DNA from: Solwaraspora sp. WMMA2065
GTDB lineage: Bacteria; Actinomycetota; Actinomycetes; Mycobacteriales; Micromonosporaceae
Direction: 5' to 3'
NCBI RefSeq assembly: GCF_030345075.1
Contig: NZ_CP128361.1
Location: forward strand, 4,960,001 to 5,024,000
DNA length: 64,000 nt
Under the pieces are notes generated by a model. The model had not been told where the DNA came from. It saw nothing but the letters and a program-made list of their open reading frames with translations, and made no database searches. Positions within the stretch are counted from its first letter, which is position 1. The number at the start of each line of letters is the position of its first letter. The position numbers and the translations under genes were made by a program. Below, in pieces: positions 38,751 to 48,447 of this stretch.

Positions 38751-41700
38751 GTGGAGGCACGTACGTATGGAATGGGCCGTTCGGACATCTCGCACCAAAC
38801 TATCGACGATGGTCAGCGTGGTGGATCTGCTGTCACAACCCTGACGGACCAGTCGGCGGTGCCCGCCGAAGGCCAACTGGTGACGGTGCGAAACCGCAGG
38901 TGGGTGGCGGCGCAGGTGGTCCGCGGTGAGGTCGCCAGCGCCGACCCGCAGGTGTTCACCGGGCAGGCACCGCACCTGGTACGGCTGGTCAGCGTCGAGG
39001 ACGATGCCCGCGACGAGGAGTTGCGGGTGGTCTGGGAGTTGGAGCCCGGTCGGGCGGTGCACGACTCCACCGTCCTGCCCGGTCCGGGTGACGGGTTCGA
39101 CGACCCGGCCCAACTGGACGCATTCCTCGACGCGGTCCGTTGGGGTGCGATTGCCTCGGCCGACCGTACGGCGTTGCAGGCCCCGTTCCGTTCCGGCGTG
39201 GAAATCGAGGACTACCAGCTTGACCCGGTGGTCCGGGCGTTGTCCATGCCACGCACCAACTTATTGATCGCCGATGATGTCGGTCTGGGTAAGACAATCG
39301 AATCCGGCCTGGTCATGCAGGAGTTGATGTTGCGGCACCGGGCCCGGACGATGGTGATCGTCTGCCCGGCCGGGCTGACCCGGCAGTGGCGCGACGAAAT
39401 GCGCGACAAGTTCGGCCTCGAATTCCGCATCGTCGACAGCGCACTGCTGCGTGACCTGCGACGCAGCCGAGGCCTGTACGCGAACCCGTGGACCCACTAC
39501 CCCCGGTTGATCGTCAGCGTCGACTGGCTCAAACGCGACCGCCCGCTGCGGCTGCTCCGCGAGGTGCTGCCGACCGCCCCCCGCTACCCGCGCGCCATCG
39601 ACCTGCTCGTGGTCGACGAGATCCACACCTGCGCGCCGGCCGGCCGGGGCCGCTACGCCACCGACTCCCAGCGGACCAAGGCGATCCGGATCCTCGTCCC
39701 GCACTGCGAGCACCGGCTGTTCCTGTCGGCGACCCCGCACAACGGCTACCTGGAGTCGTTCACCGCGCTGCTGGAGCTGCTCGACGACCAGCGCTTCGCC
39801 CGAGGGGTGAAACCGACCGACGAGCAGCTGGCCCGGGTGATGGTCCGCCGGCTCAAGAGCGACCTGCCGCCGAGGTGGGACGGCAGCCCACGGTTCCCGG
39901 TGCGCCGCCTCGACTACCTTGAGGTCGACTACCCGGCCGCCGAACGGCACGCCCACGAGCTGCTGTCCCGCTACGCCGCCAGCCGCCGCGACGCCGCCGC
40001 CGACCGGGCCGGGCAACTCGCCGCCGACTTCGTCACCACGCTGCTGAAACGGCGACTTTTCTCGTCACCGAAGGCGTTCGCCGAAACCGTCGACACCCAC
40101 CTCGCGACCATGTCCGCGCGCGCCCCGAGCGGGTCCGGCGACACCACCCCGGTACGCGACAAAGCCGACAAGGTGCTCCGGCCGGTGATCGACCGCCTCG
40201 ACGAGACCACCGAGGACGACCAGGCGTACGGCGAGGTCGAAACCGACGCCCTGACCGCCGTACGCCGCTGGGCGCCGCCGCTGTCCACCGAGGAGAAGGC
40301 GCTGCTCACCGAGCTGCGGACCTGGGCCCGGTCGGCGCAGCACCAGCCGGACGCCAAGTTCATCGCGCTGCGGGCCTGGCTGGACCCGATCGTGCGGCCG
40401 GGCGGCGACTGGTCCGACGAACGGGTCATCATCTTCACCGAGTACCGCGACACCCAACGCTGGCTGCACGAGCGGCTGGTCACCGCCGGCTACCCGGCGG
40501 AACGGATCGCGTTGCTGTTCGGCGGCCAGGACCCGCAGGACCGCGAACACGTCAAGAACGTGTTCACCGAGGACCCGGCCCTGGACCCGGTACGGGTGCT
40601 GCTGGCCACCGACGCCGCCAGCGAAGGCATCAACCTGCAGCGCCACTGCCACCGGCTGCTGCACTGGGAGATCCCGTGGAACCCCAACCGGCTGGAGCAG
40701 CGCAACGGCCGCATCGACCGGCACGGTCAACGGGCCGCCGAGGTGCAGGTGCTGCACTTCGTCCCGGCCGGCTGGCAGCACGCCGACTACACCGACGGGT
40801 CCCTTGAGGACGAGCTGGCGTTCCTGCGGCTGGCGGTGGAGAAGGTCGAGGCGATCCGCACCGACCTGGGCAGCGCCGGTGAGGTCATCGCCACCCAGGT
40901 CGAGCAGAAGATGACCGGCAAGCGTACGGACTGGCGGGCCACCGACGCCGAGATCGGCCGGCGGGCCAGCCGTGCCCGGCTACGGTACGAGCGTGACCTG
41001 GCCCGTGAACTGCAGCGGCTCACCGAGAAGCTGCATGCCAGCCGTACCCAGCTGAACCTGACCCCGGCCACGGTGGAGCGGGTGGTCCGCACGGCGCTGC
41101 GGCTGGCGCACCGCCGCGACCTGATCGCGGCCCCGACCCCGGCGGACGCCACCGGCACCTGGTTCCGGCTGCCGGAGCTGCCCGGCGCGTGGGCGACGGC
41201 CCGCACCGACGGGCTGCTGCATCCGGTCACCGGCCGGGAAAGGCCGGTCACGTTCGACCCGGACGCCGCGAAGGGCCGCACCGACGTGGTGCTGCTGCAC
41301 CTCGGGCACCGGCTGGTCGGCATGTGCCTGCGGCTGCTGCGCGCCGAACTGTGGTCACGGACCGGCGGCGGGTCCAGCGGCAGCACCTCCGGTGCCGGCA
41401 CCGGCCCCGACGCGGGCACCGGGAAGCGGCTGCACCGGGTCACCGCCCGGATCGTCCCCGGCGAGCTGCTGCGCAGCCCGGCGCTGATCGCCCACGGCCG
41501 GGTGGTGATCACCGGCACGGAAGGCACCCGACTGCACGAGGAGATCATCACCGCGGGCGGGCCGATCGTCGCCGGCAAACTGACCCGCGCCCGCCAGGAG
41601 GAGCTGGACGCGCTACTCGCCGCCGCCACCGACGAGACACCGGCGGAGCCGATGCTGGGCCAGCTCGTCGAGCTGTGGCCGACGCTGTCCGAGCCGCTCA

Positions 41701-42056
41701 GCCGGGCCCTCGCCGTCCGCGCCGACCAGCGCAAACGCAGCCTGTACAGCCTGCTGGAGCAGCGCTGCGCCGAGGAGGTCACCGCGATCGGGGCGGTGCT
41801 CGACGAACTGGCGGCCAACATCCGGGCCCGCCTCGACGACGCGCCGTCCTGGGAACAGCCGTCGCTGTTCGAGCTGGAACGCGAACAACTGCACGCCGAC
41901 CGGGACGCCCTGCGGAACCGGCTGCGCGACATCCCGGCGCAGCGGCAGCGGGAAACCGACGCGCTGCGCCGCCGCTACGCCGACCCGACCGCCCGCTGGT
42001 TCCCCGCCGCCGTCACCTGTCTGGTGCCCGCCTCCCTCGCCCGAGGTGCCCGCTGA
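38751..42056 (+). CDS. drmD: DISARM SNF2-like helicase DrmD
   Basis: 1101 residues. SNF2/SF2 motor: DDVGLGKTIESGL (Walker A), VIVCPAGLTRQWRDEM, VVDEIHTC (DExH), FLSATPHNGYLES, RVIIFTEYRDTQRWLHERL, ATDAASEGINLQRHCHRLLHWE and EQRNGRIDRHGQ. A long C-terminal extension (about 650-1101) rich in Arg/Glu helices follows. This is the class 1 DISARM helicase; its gene is next to the methylase drmMI, with a one-base overlap (TGATG). GTG 38751 is preferred because of GAAAGG upstream; ATG 38772 is the alternative. Longer upstream extensions would read through the UvrD gene and are rejected. Confidence 0.92.
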   Translation: MEARTYGMGRSDISHQTIDDGQRGGSAVTTLTDQSAVPAEGQLVTVRNRRWVAAQVVRGEVASADPQVFTGQAPHLVRLVSVEDDARDEELRVVWELEPGRAVHDSTVLPGPGDGFDDPAQLDAFLDAVRWGAIASADRTALQAPFRSGVEIEDYQLDPVVRALSMPRTNLLIADDVGLGKTIESGLVMQELMLRHRARTMVIVCPAGLTRQWRDEMRDKFGLEFRIVDSALLRDLRRSRGLYANPWTHYPRLIVSVDWLKRDRPLRLLREVLPTAPRYPRAIDLLVVDEIHTCAPAGRGRYATDSQRTKAIRILVPHCEHRLFLSATPHNGYLESFTALLELLDDQRFARGVKPTDEQLARVMVRRLKSDLPPRWDGSPRFPVRRLDYLEVDYPAAERHAHELLSRYAASRRDAAADRAGQLAADFVTTLLKRRLFSSPKAFAETVDTHLATMSARAPSGSGDTTPVRDKADKVLRPVIDRLDETTEDDQAYGEVETDALTAVRRWAPPLSTEEKALLTELRTWARSAQHQPDAKFIALRAWLDPIVRPGGDWSDERVIIFTEYRDTQRWLHERLVTAGYPAERIALLFGGQDPQDREHVKNVFTEDPALDPVRVLLATDAASEGINLQRHCHRLLHWEIPWNPNRLEQRNGRIDRHGQRAAEVQVLHFVPAGWQHADYTDGSLEDELAFLRLAVEKVEAIRTDLGSAGEVIATQVEQKMTGKRTDWRATDAEIGRRASRARLRYERDLARELQRLTEKLHASRTQLNLTPATVERVVRTALRLAHRRDLIAAPTPADATGTWFRLPELPGAWATARTDGLLHPVTGRERPVTFDPDAAKGRTDVVLLHLGHRLVGMCLRLLRAELWSRTGGGSSGSTSGAGTGPDAGTGKRLHRVTARIVPGELLRSPALIAHGRVVITGTEGTRLHEEIITAGGPIVAGKLTRARQEELDALLAAATDETPAEPMLGQLVELWPTLSEPLSRALAVRADQRKRSLYSLLEQRCAEEVTAIGAVLDELAANIRARLDDAPSWEQPSLFELEREQLHADRDALRNRLRDIPAQRQRETDALRRRYADPTARWFPAAVTCLVPASLARGAR

Positions 42057-45000
42057 TGCCGTCCACCCGAAGCACCGCCACCGCAGCCACTGCCGGCCGT
42101 CGCCCGTACCGGCCGGCTCCGCAACGTGCCGACGAACAGCACGCCGAATGGCTCGGCCTGCTCGGCCCGGACGGGCCGTTCCTGACCGTGCCGGTGCTGA
42201 CCGTCGCCCTGCCCGACGGCCTGGACACCGTGCCCGACGAGGTCCGCCAGCGAATCCGCCAAGGCTGGGGTGAGATCCTCGACGCCCCGCCGGACCTGCT
42301 CGCCCCGGCCTGGGTGGAGCTGATCCTGACCGAGCTGCTGCGCTACCCGGCCAGCGCCCGTGGCGACGGCACCGCGCTGCCGTCGGAGATCCTCGCCGGC
42401 GCCGACCGGCGTCGCCGTCGACCCGACTGGATCATGTACGGGCCGGAGCCCGGCGGCGGCCGGGCCGCCCGGCTGCACGTCTACCACCTGCCGGCTGACA
42501 CCCCGCTGACCAGGCCGGCCGGCGACCGGCCGGCACCCACTGAGCAGGCCGCACAGCTGTGCCGCGACACCCGTACCCCGGTGGCGCTGCTCACCAACGG
42601 CCAGCACTGGGCGCTGGTGCACGCCCGCCCCGGCACCGCCACCGGAGTCGCCGTCTTCGACGCCGACCTGTGGTTGGAGGAGCCGCTGCTGCTGCGGGCG
42701 TTCGCCACCCTGCTGGCGGCGAGCCGGGTGCTGCCGCCGGCCGCCAACCCGGACGGCACCGCGTCGACCAGCCTCGCCGGGTTGTTCGTCCGCAGCGCCG
42801 ACGCCCTCACCCAGGTCACCACCACCCTCGGTGACCAGGTCCGCCGGGCGGTGGAGCTGTTCGTCGGCGAACTGGCCCGGCTGGACCGCGAATCCGGCGG
42901 GGAACTGCTACGCGACGTCGCCGACCGGGAGATCTACCGGGGCGCGTTGACGGTGCTGATGCGGCTGGTCTTCCTGCTGTACGCCGAGGAGCAGCGGCTG
43001 CTGCCGCTCGGTGACCCGCTCTACCAGGAGGCGTACGCGGCGACCACGCTGCACGCCCAGCTGAGCCTGGCGCGGGACCTGTACAGCGAGGAGGTGACCG
43101 ACCGGCGGGCGGCGGCCTGGCCCCGGCTGCTGGCCCTGTTCGCGGCGGTGCACGGCGGCTGCACCCACCCGGACCTGATGATCCCGGCGCACGGCGGGTC
43201 GCTGTTCGACCCGGCCCGGTTCGGCTGGCTGCACCGGGCGGCGGTCACCGACCGGGTGATCCTGGAGATCCTGGACGCGCTGCTGGTGCTGCGCCACCGG
43301 GGCAAGGCCGCCGAGCAGCTCAGCTACTCCAGCCTCGGGGTGGAGCAGATCGGCCACGTCTACGAAGGACTGCTCGACTTCTCCTGCCTGCGGGTGGATC
43401 AGCCGCACGTCGGGCTGGTCGGCAAACTGGAGCCGGAGCTGCCGCTGACCGAGCTGGTCGAGCAGGCCGCGCTCGGTGAGCCGGAGTTCCGCGGCTGGCT
43501 GGTGAAACGCTGCGGCCTGACCGCCGGCCAGGTGAGCAGGGCGCTGGCCCGCACACCCCGGCCGGACGAGGTGGCGGCGCTGCACGCCGCCTGCGACAAC
43601 GACGCCGACCTGGCCGAGCGGGCCCGCCCGTACTGGGGGCTGCTCCGCACCGACCTGCGCGGCCTGCCGACGATCTTCCCGGCCGGGTCGGTGCTGTTCA
43701 CCCAGGTCGGCGACCGGCGCGCCACCGGCACCCACTACACGCCGAGGGAGCTGGCCGAGGAGGTCGTCCGGCACACCTTGGCGCCGTTGTGTTTCGCGCC
43801 CGGTCCGGCGCAGGGTGTCGCCGAGGAAGGCGTGTGGCGGGCGAAGAGCGCGGAGGAGCTGCTGCAGCTGAAGGTGCTGGACCCGGCGATGGGCTCCGGC
43901 GCGTTCCTGGTGGCCGCCTGCCGCTACCTGGCCGAGGTGGTGGTGCGGGCCTGGCAGCGCGACAAGCTGCCGGCTGAGCTGGCCGACCTGCCCGCCGACG
44001 GGCGCACCGAGGAGGAGCTGCGGCTGGTTGCCCGCCGGATGGTCGCCGCCCGCTGCCTGTACGGGGTGGACCGCGACGACATGGCCGTCGAGTTGGCGAA
44101 GCTGTCGCTGTGGCTGGTCACCCTGGCCAAGGGACGACCGTTCGGCTTCCTCGACCATGCGCTGCGCTGCGGTGACTCGCTGGTCGGCATCACCTCGCTG
44201 GACCAGCTGACCGCCTTTCACCTGGACCCGGAGCAGGGGCGATCCTTGCACGCCCGGCTCTACGGCTCGGTCACCGACCGGCTGCACGAACTGGTCGCCG
44301 AGATGACCGAGCTGCGGGAGCAGATCGAGGCGAGCGTGGTGCAGGACACCCGTGACGCCGCCGACAAGGCGGCGAAGCTGGGCCTGATCGAGCAGATGGG
44401 GGACGGGCTGCGGCTGGCCGCCGACGCCGTCGTGGGCGCGGCGCTGTCCACCGCCGTACGGGCACAGCGCCGCCCGTGGGATCCGGACGACGACCCCGAC
44501 GACGATCCCGAGCACAAGTACGACGACCGGCTGTCGGCGATCAGCGACCAGGTGTACGCGGTGCTGCACGACGAGGCGTCGGCGGAGCAGACCCGGCAGT
44601 TGACCGACACGATCAGCGGCTGGCTGCGGGGCAGCCGCCCCGCCCCGATCCGCCCCCTGCACTGGCCGCTGGAGTTCCCCGAGGTCATCAACCACGCCGG
44701 CTTCGACGCCGTCATCGCCAACCCACCGTTCGTGGGCGGGCAGCGGCTAACCGGATCGATCGGTGTCGACCTTCGCGAGTATCTGGTGGAGCGGGTCGGC
44801 CGGGGTCGACGTGGCAGCGCCGACCTGTGCTCGTACTTCCTGCTGCGCAAACTGGCGGTGACCGGGAAGGGCCGGGTCGGGCTGATCGCCACGAACACGA
44901 TCGCCCAGGGCGACACCCGCGAGGTCGGCCTGGACCAGGCGATCGACATGGGTTGGACGATCTACCGGGCGAACAAGTCGCAGCCGTGGCCGGGCACCGC

Positions 45001-46192
45001 CTCGCTGGAGGTGTCGCTGCTCTGGGTGGGGCACGCCGGCAGCGGTGAGGAGCGCATCCTCGACGGCCGCAAGGTGCGGGGCATCACTCCGTCGCTCGAC
45101 GCCGAGTCCCGAGTGACCGGCAACCCGCACCGCCTCGCCGCCAACGCCGGCCAGTCGTTCATCGGCTCGTACGTCCTCGGTACCGGCTTCCTGCTGGAGC
45201 CGGAGCAGGCGCAGGCGCTGATCGCCAAGGACCCGCGCAACAAGGACGTCCTCTTCCCCTACCTCAACGGTGAAGACCTGAACACCAGCCCGGACTGCTC
45301 GGCCACCCGCTGGGTCATCAACTTCCACGACTGGCCCATCGAACGCGCCCAGCAGTACCCAGACTGCTTCGCTATCGTCGAACGTGAAGTCAAACCCTTC
45401 CGGGCAGCTAACAGCGATCGGCGTAGGCGCGAAATCTGGTGGCGCTTTACTCGGCCGGCTCTCGACCTGTACGAGGCCATCGAAGGGCTCGACCGCGTCC
45501 TCGCGATTACGCGTGTCAGTAGGACAGGACTGCCTGCATTTGTATCGACGGATCAAGTAATCAGCGAGGCGGCTGTGTTGTTTGCAACGGACCGTGTGGC
45601 GCGACTAGCTCTACTTACTAGCGGCTTCCACTTCTTGTGGTGGACAGTTAAAGGTGAGTCGAGCCTTCGGACAGATGCGCGTTACACGCCGTCCGATGGT
45701 TTTGAGACGTTCCCGCAGCCCGAGTTGACGGACCGGATGGATCGGGTTGGTGAGGAGTTGGACTCGTACCGGCGGTCGGTGATGTTGGGTCGGGGGTTGG
45801 GGCTGACGAAGCTCTACAACCTGGTCCACGACGAGGGCGTGACCAGCGCGGACATCCGGCGGCTGCGCGAAATCCACGTCGAGATCGACGAGGCGGTTGC
45901 CGAGGCGTACGGCTGGTCGGACCTGCGGCTCAACCACGGCTTCCACGAGACCCGGCAGGGCATCCGCTTCACGATCGACTCGGCGGTGCAGGTCGAGATC
46001 CTTGACCGCTTGCTGGAGCTCAACCACAAGCGCTACGCCGAAGAAGTCCGCAAGGGCCTGCACTCCGGCTCACGTCGCACCCCACGCAAGTCAACCAAGT
46101 CCGTCCCGCGACCCCGGAAGTCAGCGGAATCCGAGTCGCTTCCCCCTGCCTTCGACGACGCCCTGTTCCCCCGCCCCGACGCCCTCTTCTGA
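42056..46192 (+). CDS. drmMI: DISARM adenine-N6 methyltransferase DrmMI (Eco57I-like)
   Basis: 1378 residues. SAM motif I LDPAMGSGAFLVAACRYLAE starts near residue 608; catalytic motif IV is NPPF at 889-892 (VIANPPFVGGQRL), identifying a gamma-type N6-adenine methyltransferase. The N-terminal 600 residues are helical, and the C-terminal part (about 1050-1250) should be the target-recognition domain. In DISARM, methylation marks host DNA so that DrmABC act on incoming DNA. ATG 42056 shares a base with the drmD stop. The stretch around 45360-45720 is noticeably AT-richer and uses rarer codons than its flanks, which suggests a replaced recognition domain. The next DISARM gene lies 9.4 kb away. 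Confidence 0.9.
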   Translation: MPSTRSTATAATAGRRPYRPAPQRADEQHAEWLGLLGPDGPFLTVPVLTVALPDGLDTVPDEVRQRIRQGWGEILDAPPDLLAPAWVELILTELLRYPASARGDGTALPSEILAGADRRRRRPDWIMYGPEPGGGRAARLHVYHLPADTPLTRPAGDRPAPTEQAAQLCRDTRTPVALLTNGQHWALVHARPGTATGVAVFDADLWLEEPLLLRAFATLLAASRVLPPAANPDGTASTSLAGLFVRSADALTQVTTTLGDQVRRAVELFVGELARLDRESGGELLRDVADREIYRGALTVLMRLVFLLYAEEQRLLPLGDPLYQEAYAATTLHAQLSLARDLYSEEVTDRRAAAWPRLLALFAAVHGGCTHPDLMIPAHGGSLFDPARFGWLHRAAVTDRVILEILDALLVLRHRGKAAEQLSYSSLGVEQIGHVYEGLLDFSCLRVDQPHVGLVGKLEPELPLTELVEQAALGEPEFRGWLVKRCGLTAGQVSRALARTPRPDEVAALHAACDNDADLAERARPYWGLLRTDLRGLPTIFPAGSVLFTQVGDRRATGTHYTPRELAEEVVRHTLAPLCFAPGPAQGVAEEGVWRAKSAEELLQLKVLDPAMGSGAFLVAACRYLAEVVVRAWQRDKLPAELADLPADGRTEEELRLVARRMVAARCLYGVDRDDMAVELAKLSLWLVTLAKGRPFGFLDHALRCGDSLVGITSLDQLTAFHLDPEQGRSLHARLYGSVTDRLHELVAEMTELREQIEASVVQDTRDAADKAAKLGLIEQMGDGLRLAADAVVGAALSTAVRAQRRPWDPDDDPDDDPEHKYDDRLSAISDQVYAVLHDEASAEQTRQLTDTISGWLRGSRPAPIRPLHWPLEFPEVINHAGFDAVIANPPFVGGQRLTGSIGVDLREYLVERVGRGRRGSADLCSYFLLRKLAVTGKGRVGLIATNTIAQGDTREVGLDQAIDMGWTIYRANKSQPWPGTASLEVSLLWVGHAGSGEERILDGRKVRGITPSLDAESRVTGNPHRLAANAGQSFIGSYVLGTGFLLEPEQAQALIAKDPRNKDVLFPYLNGEDLNTSPDCSATRWVINFHDWPIERAQQYPDCFAIVEREVKPFRAANSDRRRREIWWRFTRPALDLYEAIEGLDRVLAITRVSRTGLPAFVSTDQVISEAAVLFATDRVARLALLTSGFHFLWWTVKGESSLRTDARYTPSDGFETFPQPELTDRMDRVGEELDSYRRSVMLGRGLGLTKLYNLVHDEGVTSADIRRLREIHVEIDEAVAEAYGWSDLRLNHGFHETRQGIRFTIDSAVQVEILDRLLELNHKRYAEEVRKGLHSGSRRTPRKSTKSVPRPRKSAESESLPPAFDDALFPRPDALF

Positions 46193-46211
46193 GAACGATT
46201 CGGTCCCGGCG

Positions 46212-46640
46212 CTAGCTTGCGTCGGGCATGAGCGGGATGGTGGCTGATGGTCCGCCAGTGGCGATGAAATCGGCCAGCCACTGGCGGACCTTACTCAGTG
46301 GGATTTCGGCGCTGTCGGGGACGATGTGCTCGTTTCCCATGTAGTCGTAGGTGGCCTCGCTGCTGCCGCTGGTGACCCCTATTGAGAGGAAGCCGCCGCT
46401 GCGATCCGTGTATGAGATGAAGCCTCGGTCGTGGCTGATCCCGGCTTCGATTACGGGCAAGCCGGATGCCCCTAGAATGTTTGCCTGAACAACGGAGGGG
46501 ACTTGCCGACCTGCTGTGACGGTCAGGACGTGCTCGATCAGCTTGTCAAGGTCGGCCAGATTGTCCACGATGATCACCGGATCGCCGGGACCGAAGTCGT
46601 TTTTCGGGACCTGGTCGAACCATACTTCTAGCGCCACCAT
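46212..46640 (-). CDS. Imm1-family immunity protein
   Basis: 142 residues. The Imm1 pattern is clear: GLPVIEAGISHDRGFISYTDRSGGFLSIG-type core, then TYDYMGNEHIVPDSAEIPLSKVRQWLADFIATGG. Imm1 proteins neutralise secreted nucleic-acid deaminase or nuclease toxins of polymorphic-toxin systems. No cognate toxin gene is visible nearby, so it is an orphan immunity gene, common in actinomycetes. It converges on drmMI (20-base gap). The start is ATG 46640. Confidence 0.88.
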   Translation of the reverse strand: MVALEVWFDQVPKNDFGPGDPVIIVDNLADLDKLIEHVLTVTAGRQVPSVVQANILGASGLPVIEAGISHDRGFISYTDRSGGFLSIGVTSGSSEATYDYMGNEHIVPDSAEIPLSKVRQWLADFIATGGPSATIPLMPDAS

Positions 46641-46908
46641 GGGCTGGCACCCCCCTGTGTATCAGGACCTTGGCAGGTCGGAGGAAGCGGTGGACTTCCA
46701 CCGGCAGGCAGCCGGAGTAAACCGCCGGCTCGGCGACGCATGGCAAGCCGCCGTCGCGCTGCACAACCTGGCGACGGCACTCGCGGCCACCGTCCGCGAA
46801 GCAGAAGCACTACCGGTACGGCAGGAGGCGTTGGCGCTGCTCAGCCAATTCGAGGATGAACGCGCAGCCGGCCTTCGCGAGCGAATCGAGCGGGCATTGA
46901 CGTCGTGA
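46639..46908 (+). pseudogene. Fragment of a TPR-repeat protein
   Basis: About 90 codons with two recognisable TPR units: YQDLGRSEEAVDFHRQAAGVNRRLGD and AAVALHNLATAL, ending LRERIERALTS before the stop. This is the C-terminal end of NB-ARC/SARP-TPR regulators in Streptomyces relatives. There is no proper start (the ATG coincides with the start of the opposite imm1 gene), so it is a remnant. A related piece of its 3' end recurs at 48305-48328. Confidence 0.6.
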
Positions 46909-46928
46909 TCGGATGCGGATCGGCCTCC

Positions 46929-48412
46929 GATCGGATGCGCTCCATCTGCGCTACACGCCAAGCGCGGAGCAGTTGCCTGATGAATCCACCCTGGAGTACT
47001 AGCCGATGTCACACGCCGTCGCGGTTCCACACCGTTGCCTGGAGGTTGAAGCCTCCCTCGACTACCTCGGTCACCCTGAAGACAACGATGCGGCCGGGCA
47101 GTGATCCGTTCCAGGTCAGCAGGCAATACCAGCTACCCACCTGGGGATTATTGATGTACTGCGAATCCTGTCCCGCCGGGCTGCGCGCGGTCAACTCGTA
47201 GCACTGCTGCGGCGACGGCTCGCCCTCGTTGCCCCACTCCAATAACTTGCCGCTGTTATACGTTCGCATATCGCTGCCGTCGCGCGACGTCTTGAGATCG
47301 CCACCGAATCCCGCGCGGCCGGGCGGTGGCAGGTAGTCGAAGTCGATGCCGCCCGGAAACCGAAGCTGGATCGGGTCGCTCCATCGCTCCTTCCATTCGT
47401 ATACGATTACGGGAGGTTCACCAGTCGGGATCTGCGAGGCAGGAGCTGTCGAGTCCACAGGTGCCGTGGTGGCGGGTCGATCGGTCCCTGGCGGCGAGGT
47501 GGAATGGCTGGGTGAACCCTGTCCTGTTGGAGGCGGATCGGTCGAGGTTGGTAGCGGACGGTTCGGGCTGATGATGCGGTCGATCGCTGCCCCGGTGACC
47601 CCGGCGATGACAACGAGAAGCAAGGTTAGCAACGTGGCGAAAATTGCCTGGCGGTCACGCCACACCTTGCTGAGGGACCAAGACGTAGCGGCAAGCCCGA
47701 CCAATCCGAGGACGACTACGGCCCATGCGCCGATGCTCGTTAGCCACTGCGCGACGCCAGCTGCCGCGCCAATTACGGTTGCTATGACGGAAACCAGTGC
47801 AAGTCGTCCTTGCTGCCTTGCGCGCTCGTCGGTTGCCTGCACGGATCAGAACCTCCATGTCGGCTTGCATCTCACAACCGGCGCATCGGTTCGATACCGA
47901 CTTGAAGTTGAACGAGTGGCCCGGTCCTGGGTGCTTTGCAGACCGGTCCTGCGCCGGCACTCATCGTACCTGACTTGGCCATTCGGTGTGTACAACGATC
48001 ATCGCCGTTGTGATAGCAGATAGTTCGTTCAAACGCCCTGGTCAGAGGTTGAGTGCCTACAAGAGATCGACTTGTCGGATTGACGACTTATCGTTGTCTC
48101 TCTGCGTGACGCTGATGCGCGACTCGCGGGTGGACCGCTGTTTCAAGGGCCCGGAATTCACCCATATGAGATGCTGGTACCTGTTCTGGCAAGACTTGAT
48201 GGTATATGTGAATTAACCCGGGCAAAACATATCTTGTGCGCCAGGATGCACTGGTGCCGCTCAGCTAGCCCGAGGGCGCCTGCGTAGTCGGCTGTGACGA
48301 GTGGATCGAGCGGGCGGTGACGCCGTGAGCGGAGAGCCAACGTCGGCTGACGATCGGATACGCCGCATCTGCGCGACGCGCTGAGCGTGCTTCAGATGGA
48401 GCGCATCCGATC
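46929..48412. repeat. Perfect 20-bp inverted repeats bracketing a membrane-protein gene
   Basis: GATCGGATGCGCTCCATCTG at 46929-46948 is the exact reverse complement of 48393-48412. A degenerate direct copy is at 48352-48371. Between them lie one gene (47009-47842) and about 550 bases of non-coding sequence. The end of the TPR fragment (46885-46908) also recurs with 21 of 24 bases at 48305-48328. No transposase and no clear target duplication are visible; it could be a decayed non-autonomous element or a duplication with inversion. Confidence 0.55.
47009..47842 (-). CDS. Membrane-anchored hypothetical protein, 277 aa
   Basis: GTG 47842 follows GGAGG at eight bases. After a short basic start there are three close membrane helices (LALVSVIATVIGAAAGVAQW, AWAVVVLGLVGLAATSW and IFATLLTLLLVVIAGVTGAA), a Pro/Ser/Thr-rich linker of about 60 residues, and an extracytoplasmic C-terminal domain with Cys in QQCYELTARS and WYCLLTWNG that may form a disulphide. 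Function unknown. It lies between perfect 20-bp inverted repeats and next to non-coding remnants, so it may have moved as a unit. Confidence 0.6.
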   Translation of the reverse strand: MQATDERARQQGRLALVSVIATVIGAAAGVAQWLTSIGAWAVVVLGLVGLAATSWSLSKVWRDRQAIFATLLTLLLVVIAGVTGAAIDRIISPNRPLPTSTDPPPTGQGSPSHSTSPPGTDRPATTAPVDSTAPASQIPTGEPPVIVYEWKERWSDPIQLRFPGGIDFDYLPPPGRAGFGGDLKTSRDGSDMRTYNSGKLLEWGNEGEPSPQQCYELTARSPAGQDSQYINNPQVGSWYCLLTWNGSLPGRIVVFRVTEVVEGGFNLQATVWNRDGV

Positions 48413-48447
48413 ATGGAGTCCGGTATGGCAGCCCAGCCTGGCAGAGG
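47843..48447. other. Non-coding region with gene remnants
   Basis: About 600 bases, AT-richer than average, with no frame having a ribosome site and codon bias. It contains the 24-base similarity to the TPR fragment end (48305-48328), the degenerate GATCGGAT copy (48352-48371) and the right inverted repeat (48393-48412). I read it as eroded accessory DNA. Confidence 0.5.

Noticed and set aside
41189-42055. Extended N-terminus for DrmMI
   Set aside because: It would lie wholly inside drmD in another frame and is Arg/Pro-rich nonsense; ATG 42056 overlaps the drmD stop as expected for coupled genes.
47986-48216. 76-codon open frame
   Set aside because: No ribosome site, codon use unlike the rest of the genome, and a Cys-rich random-looking product.
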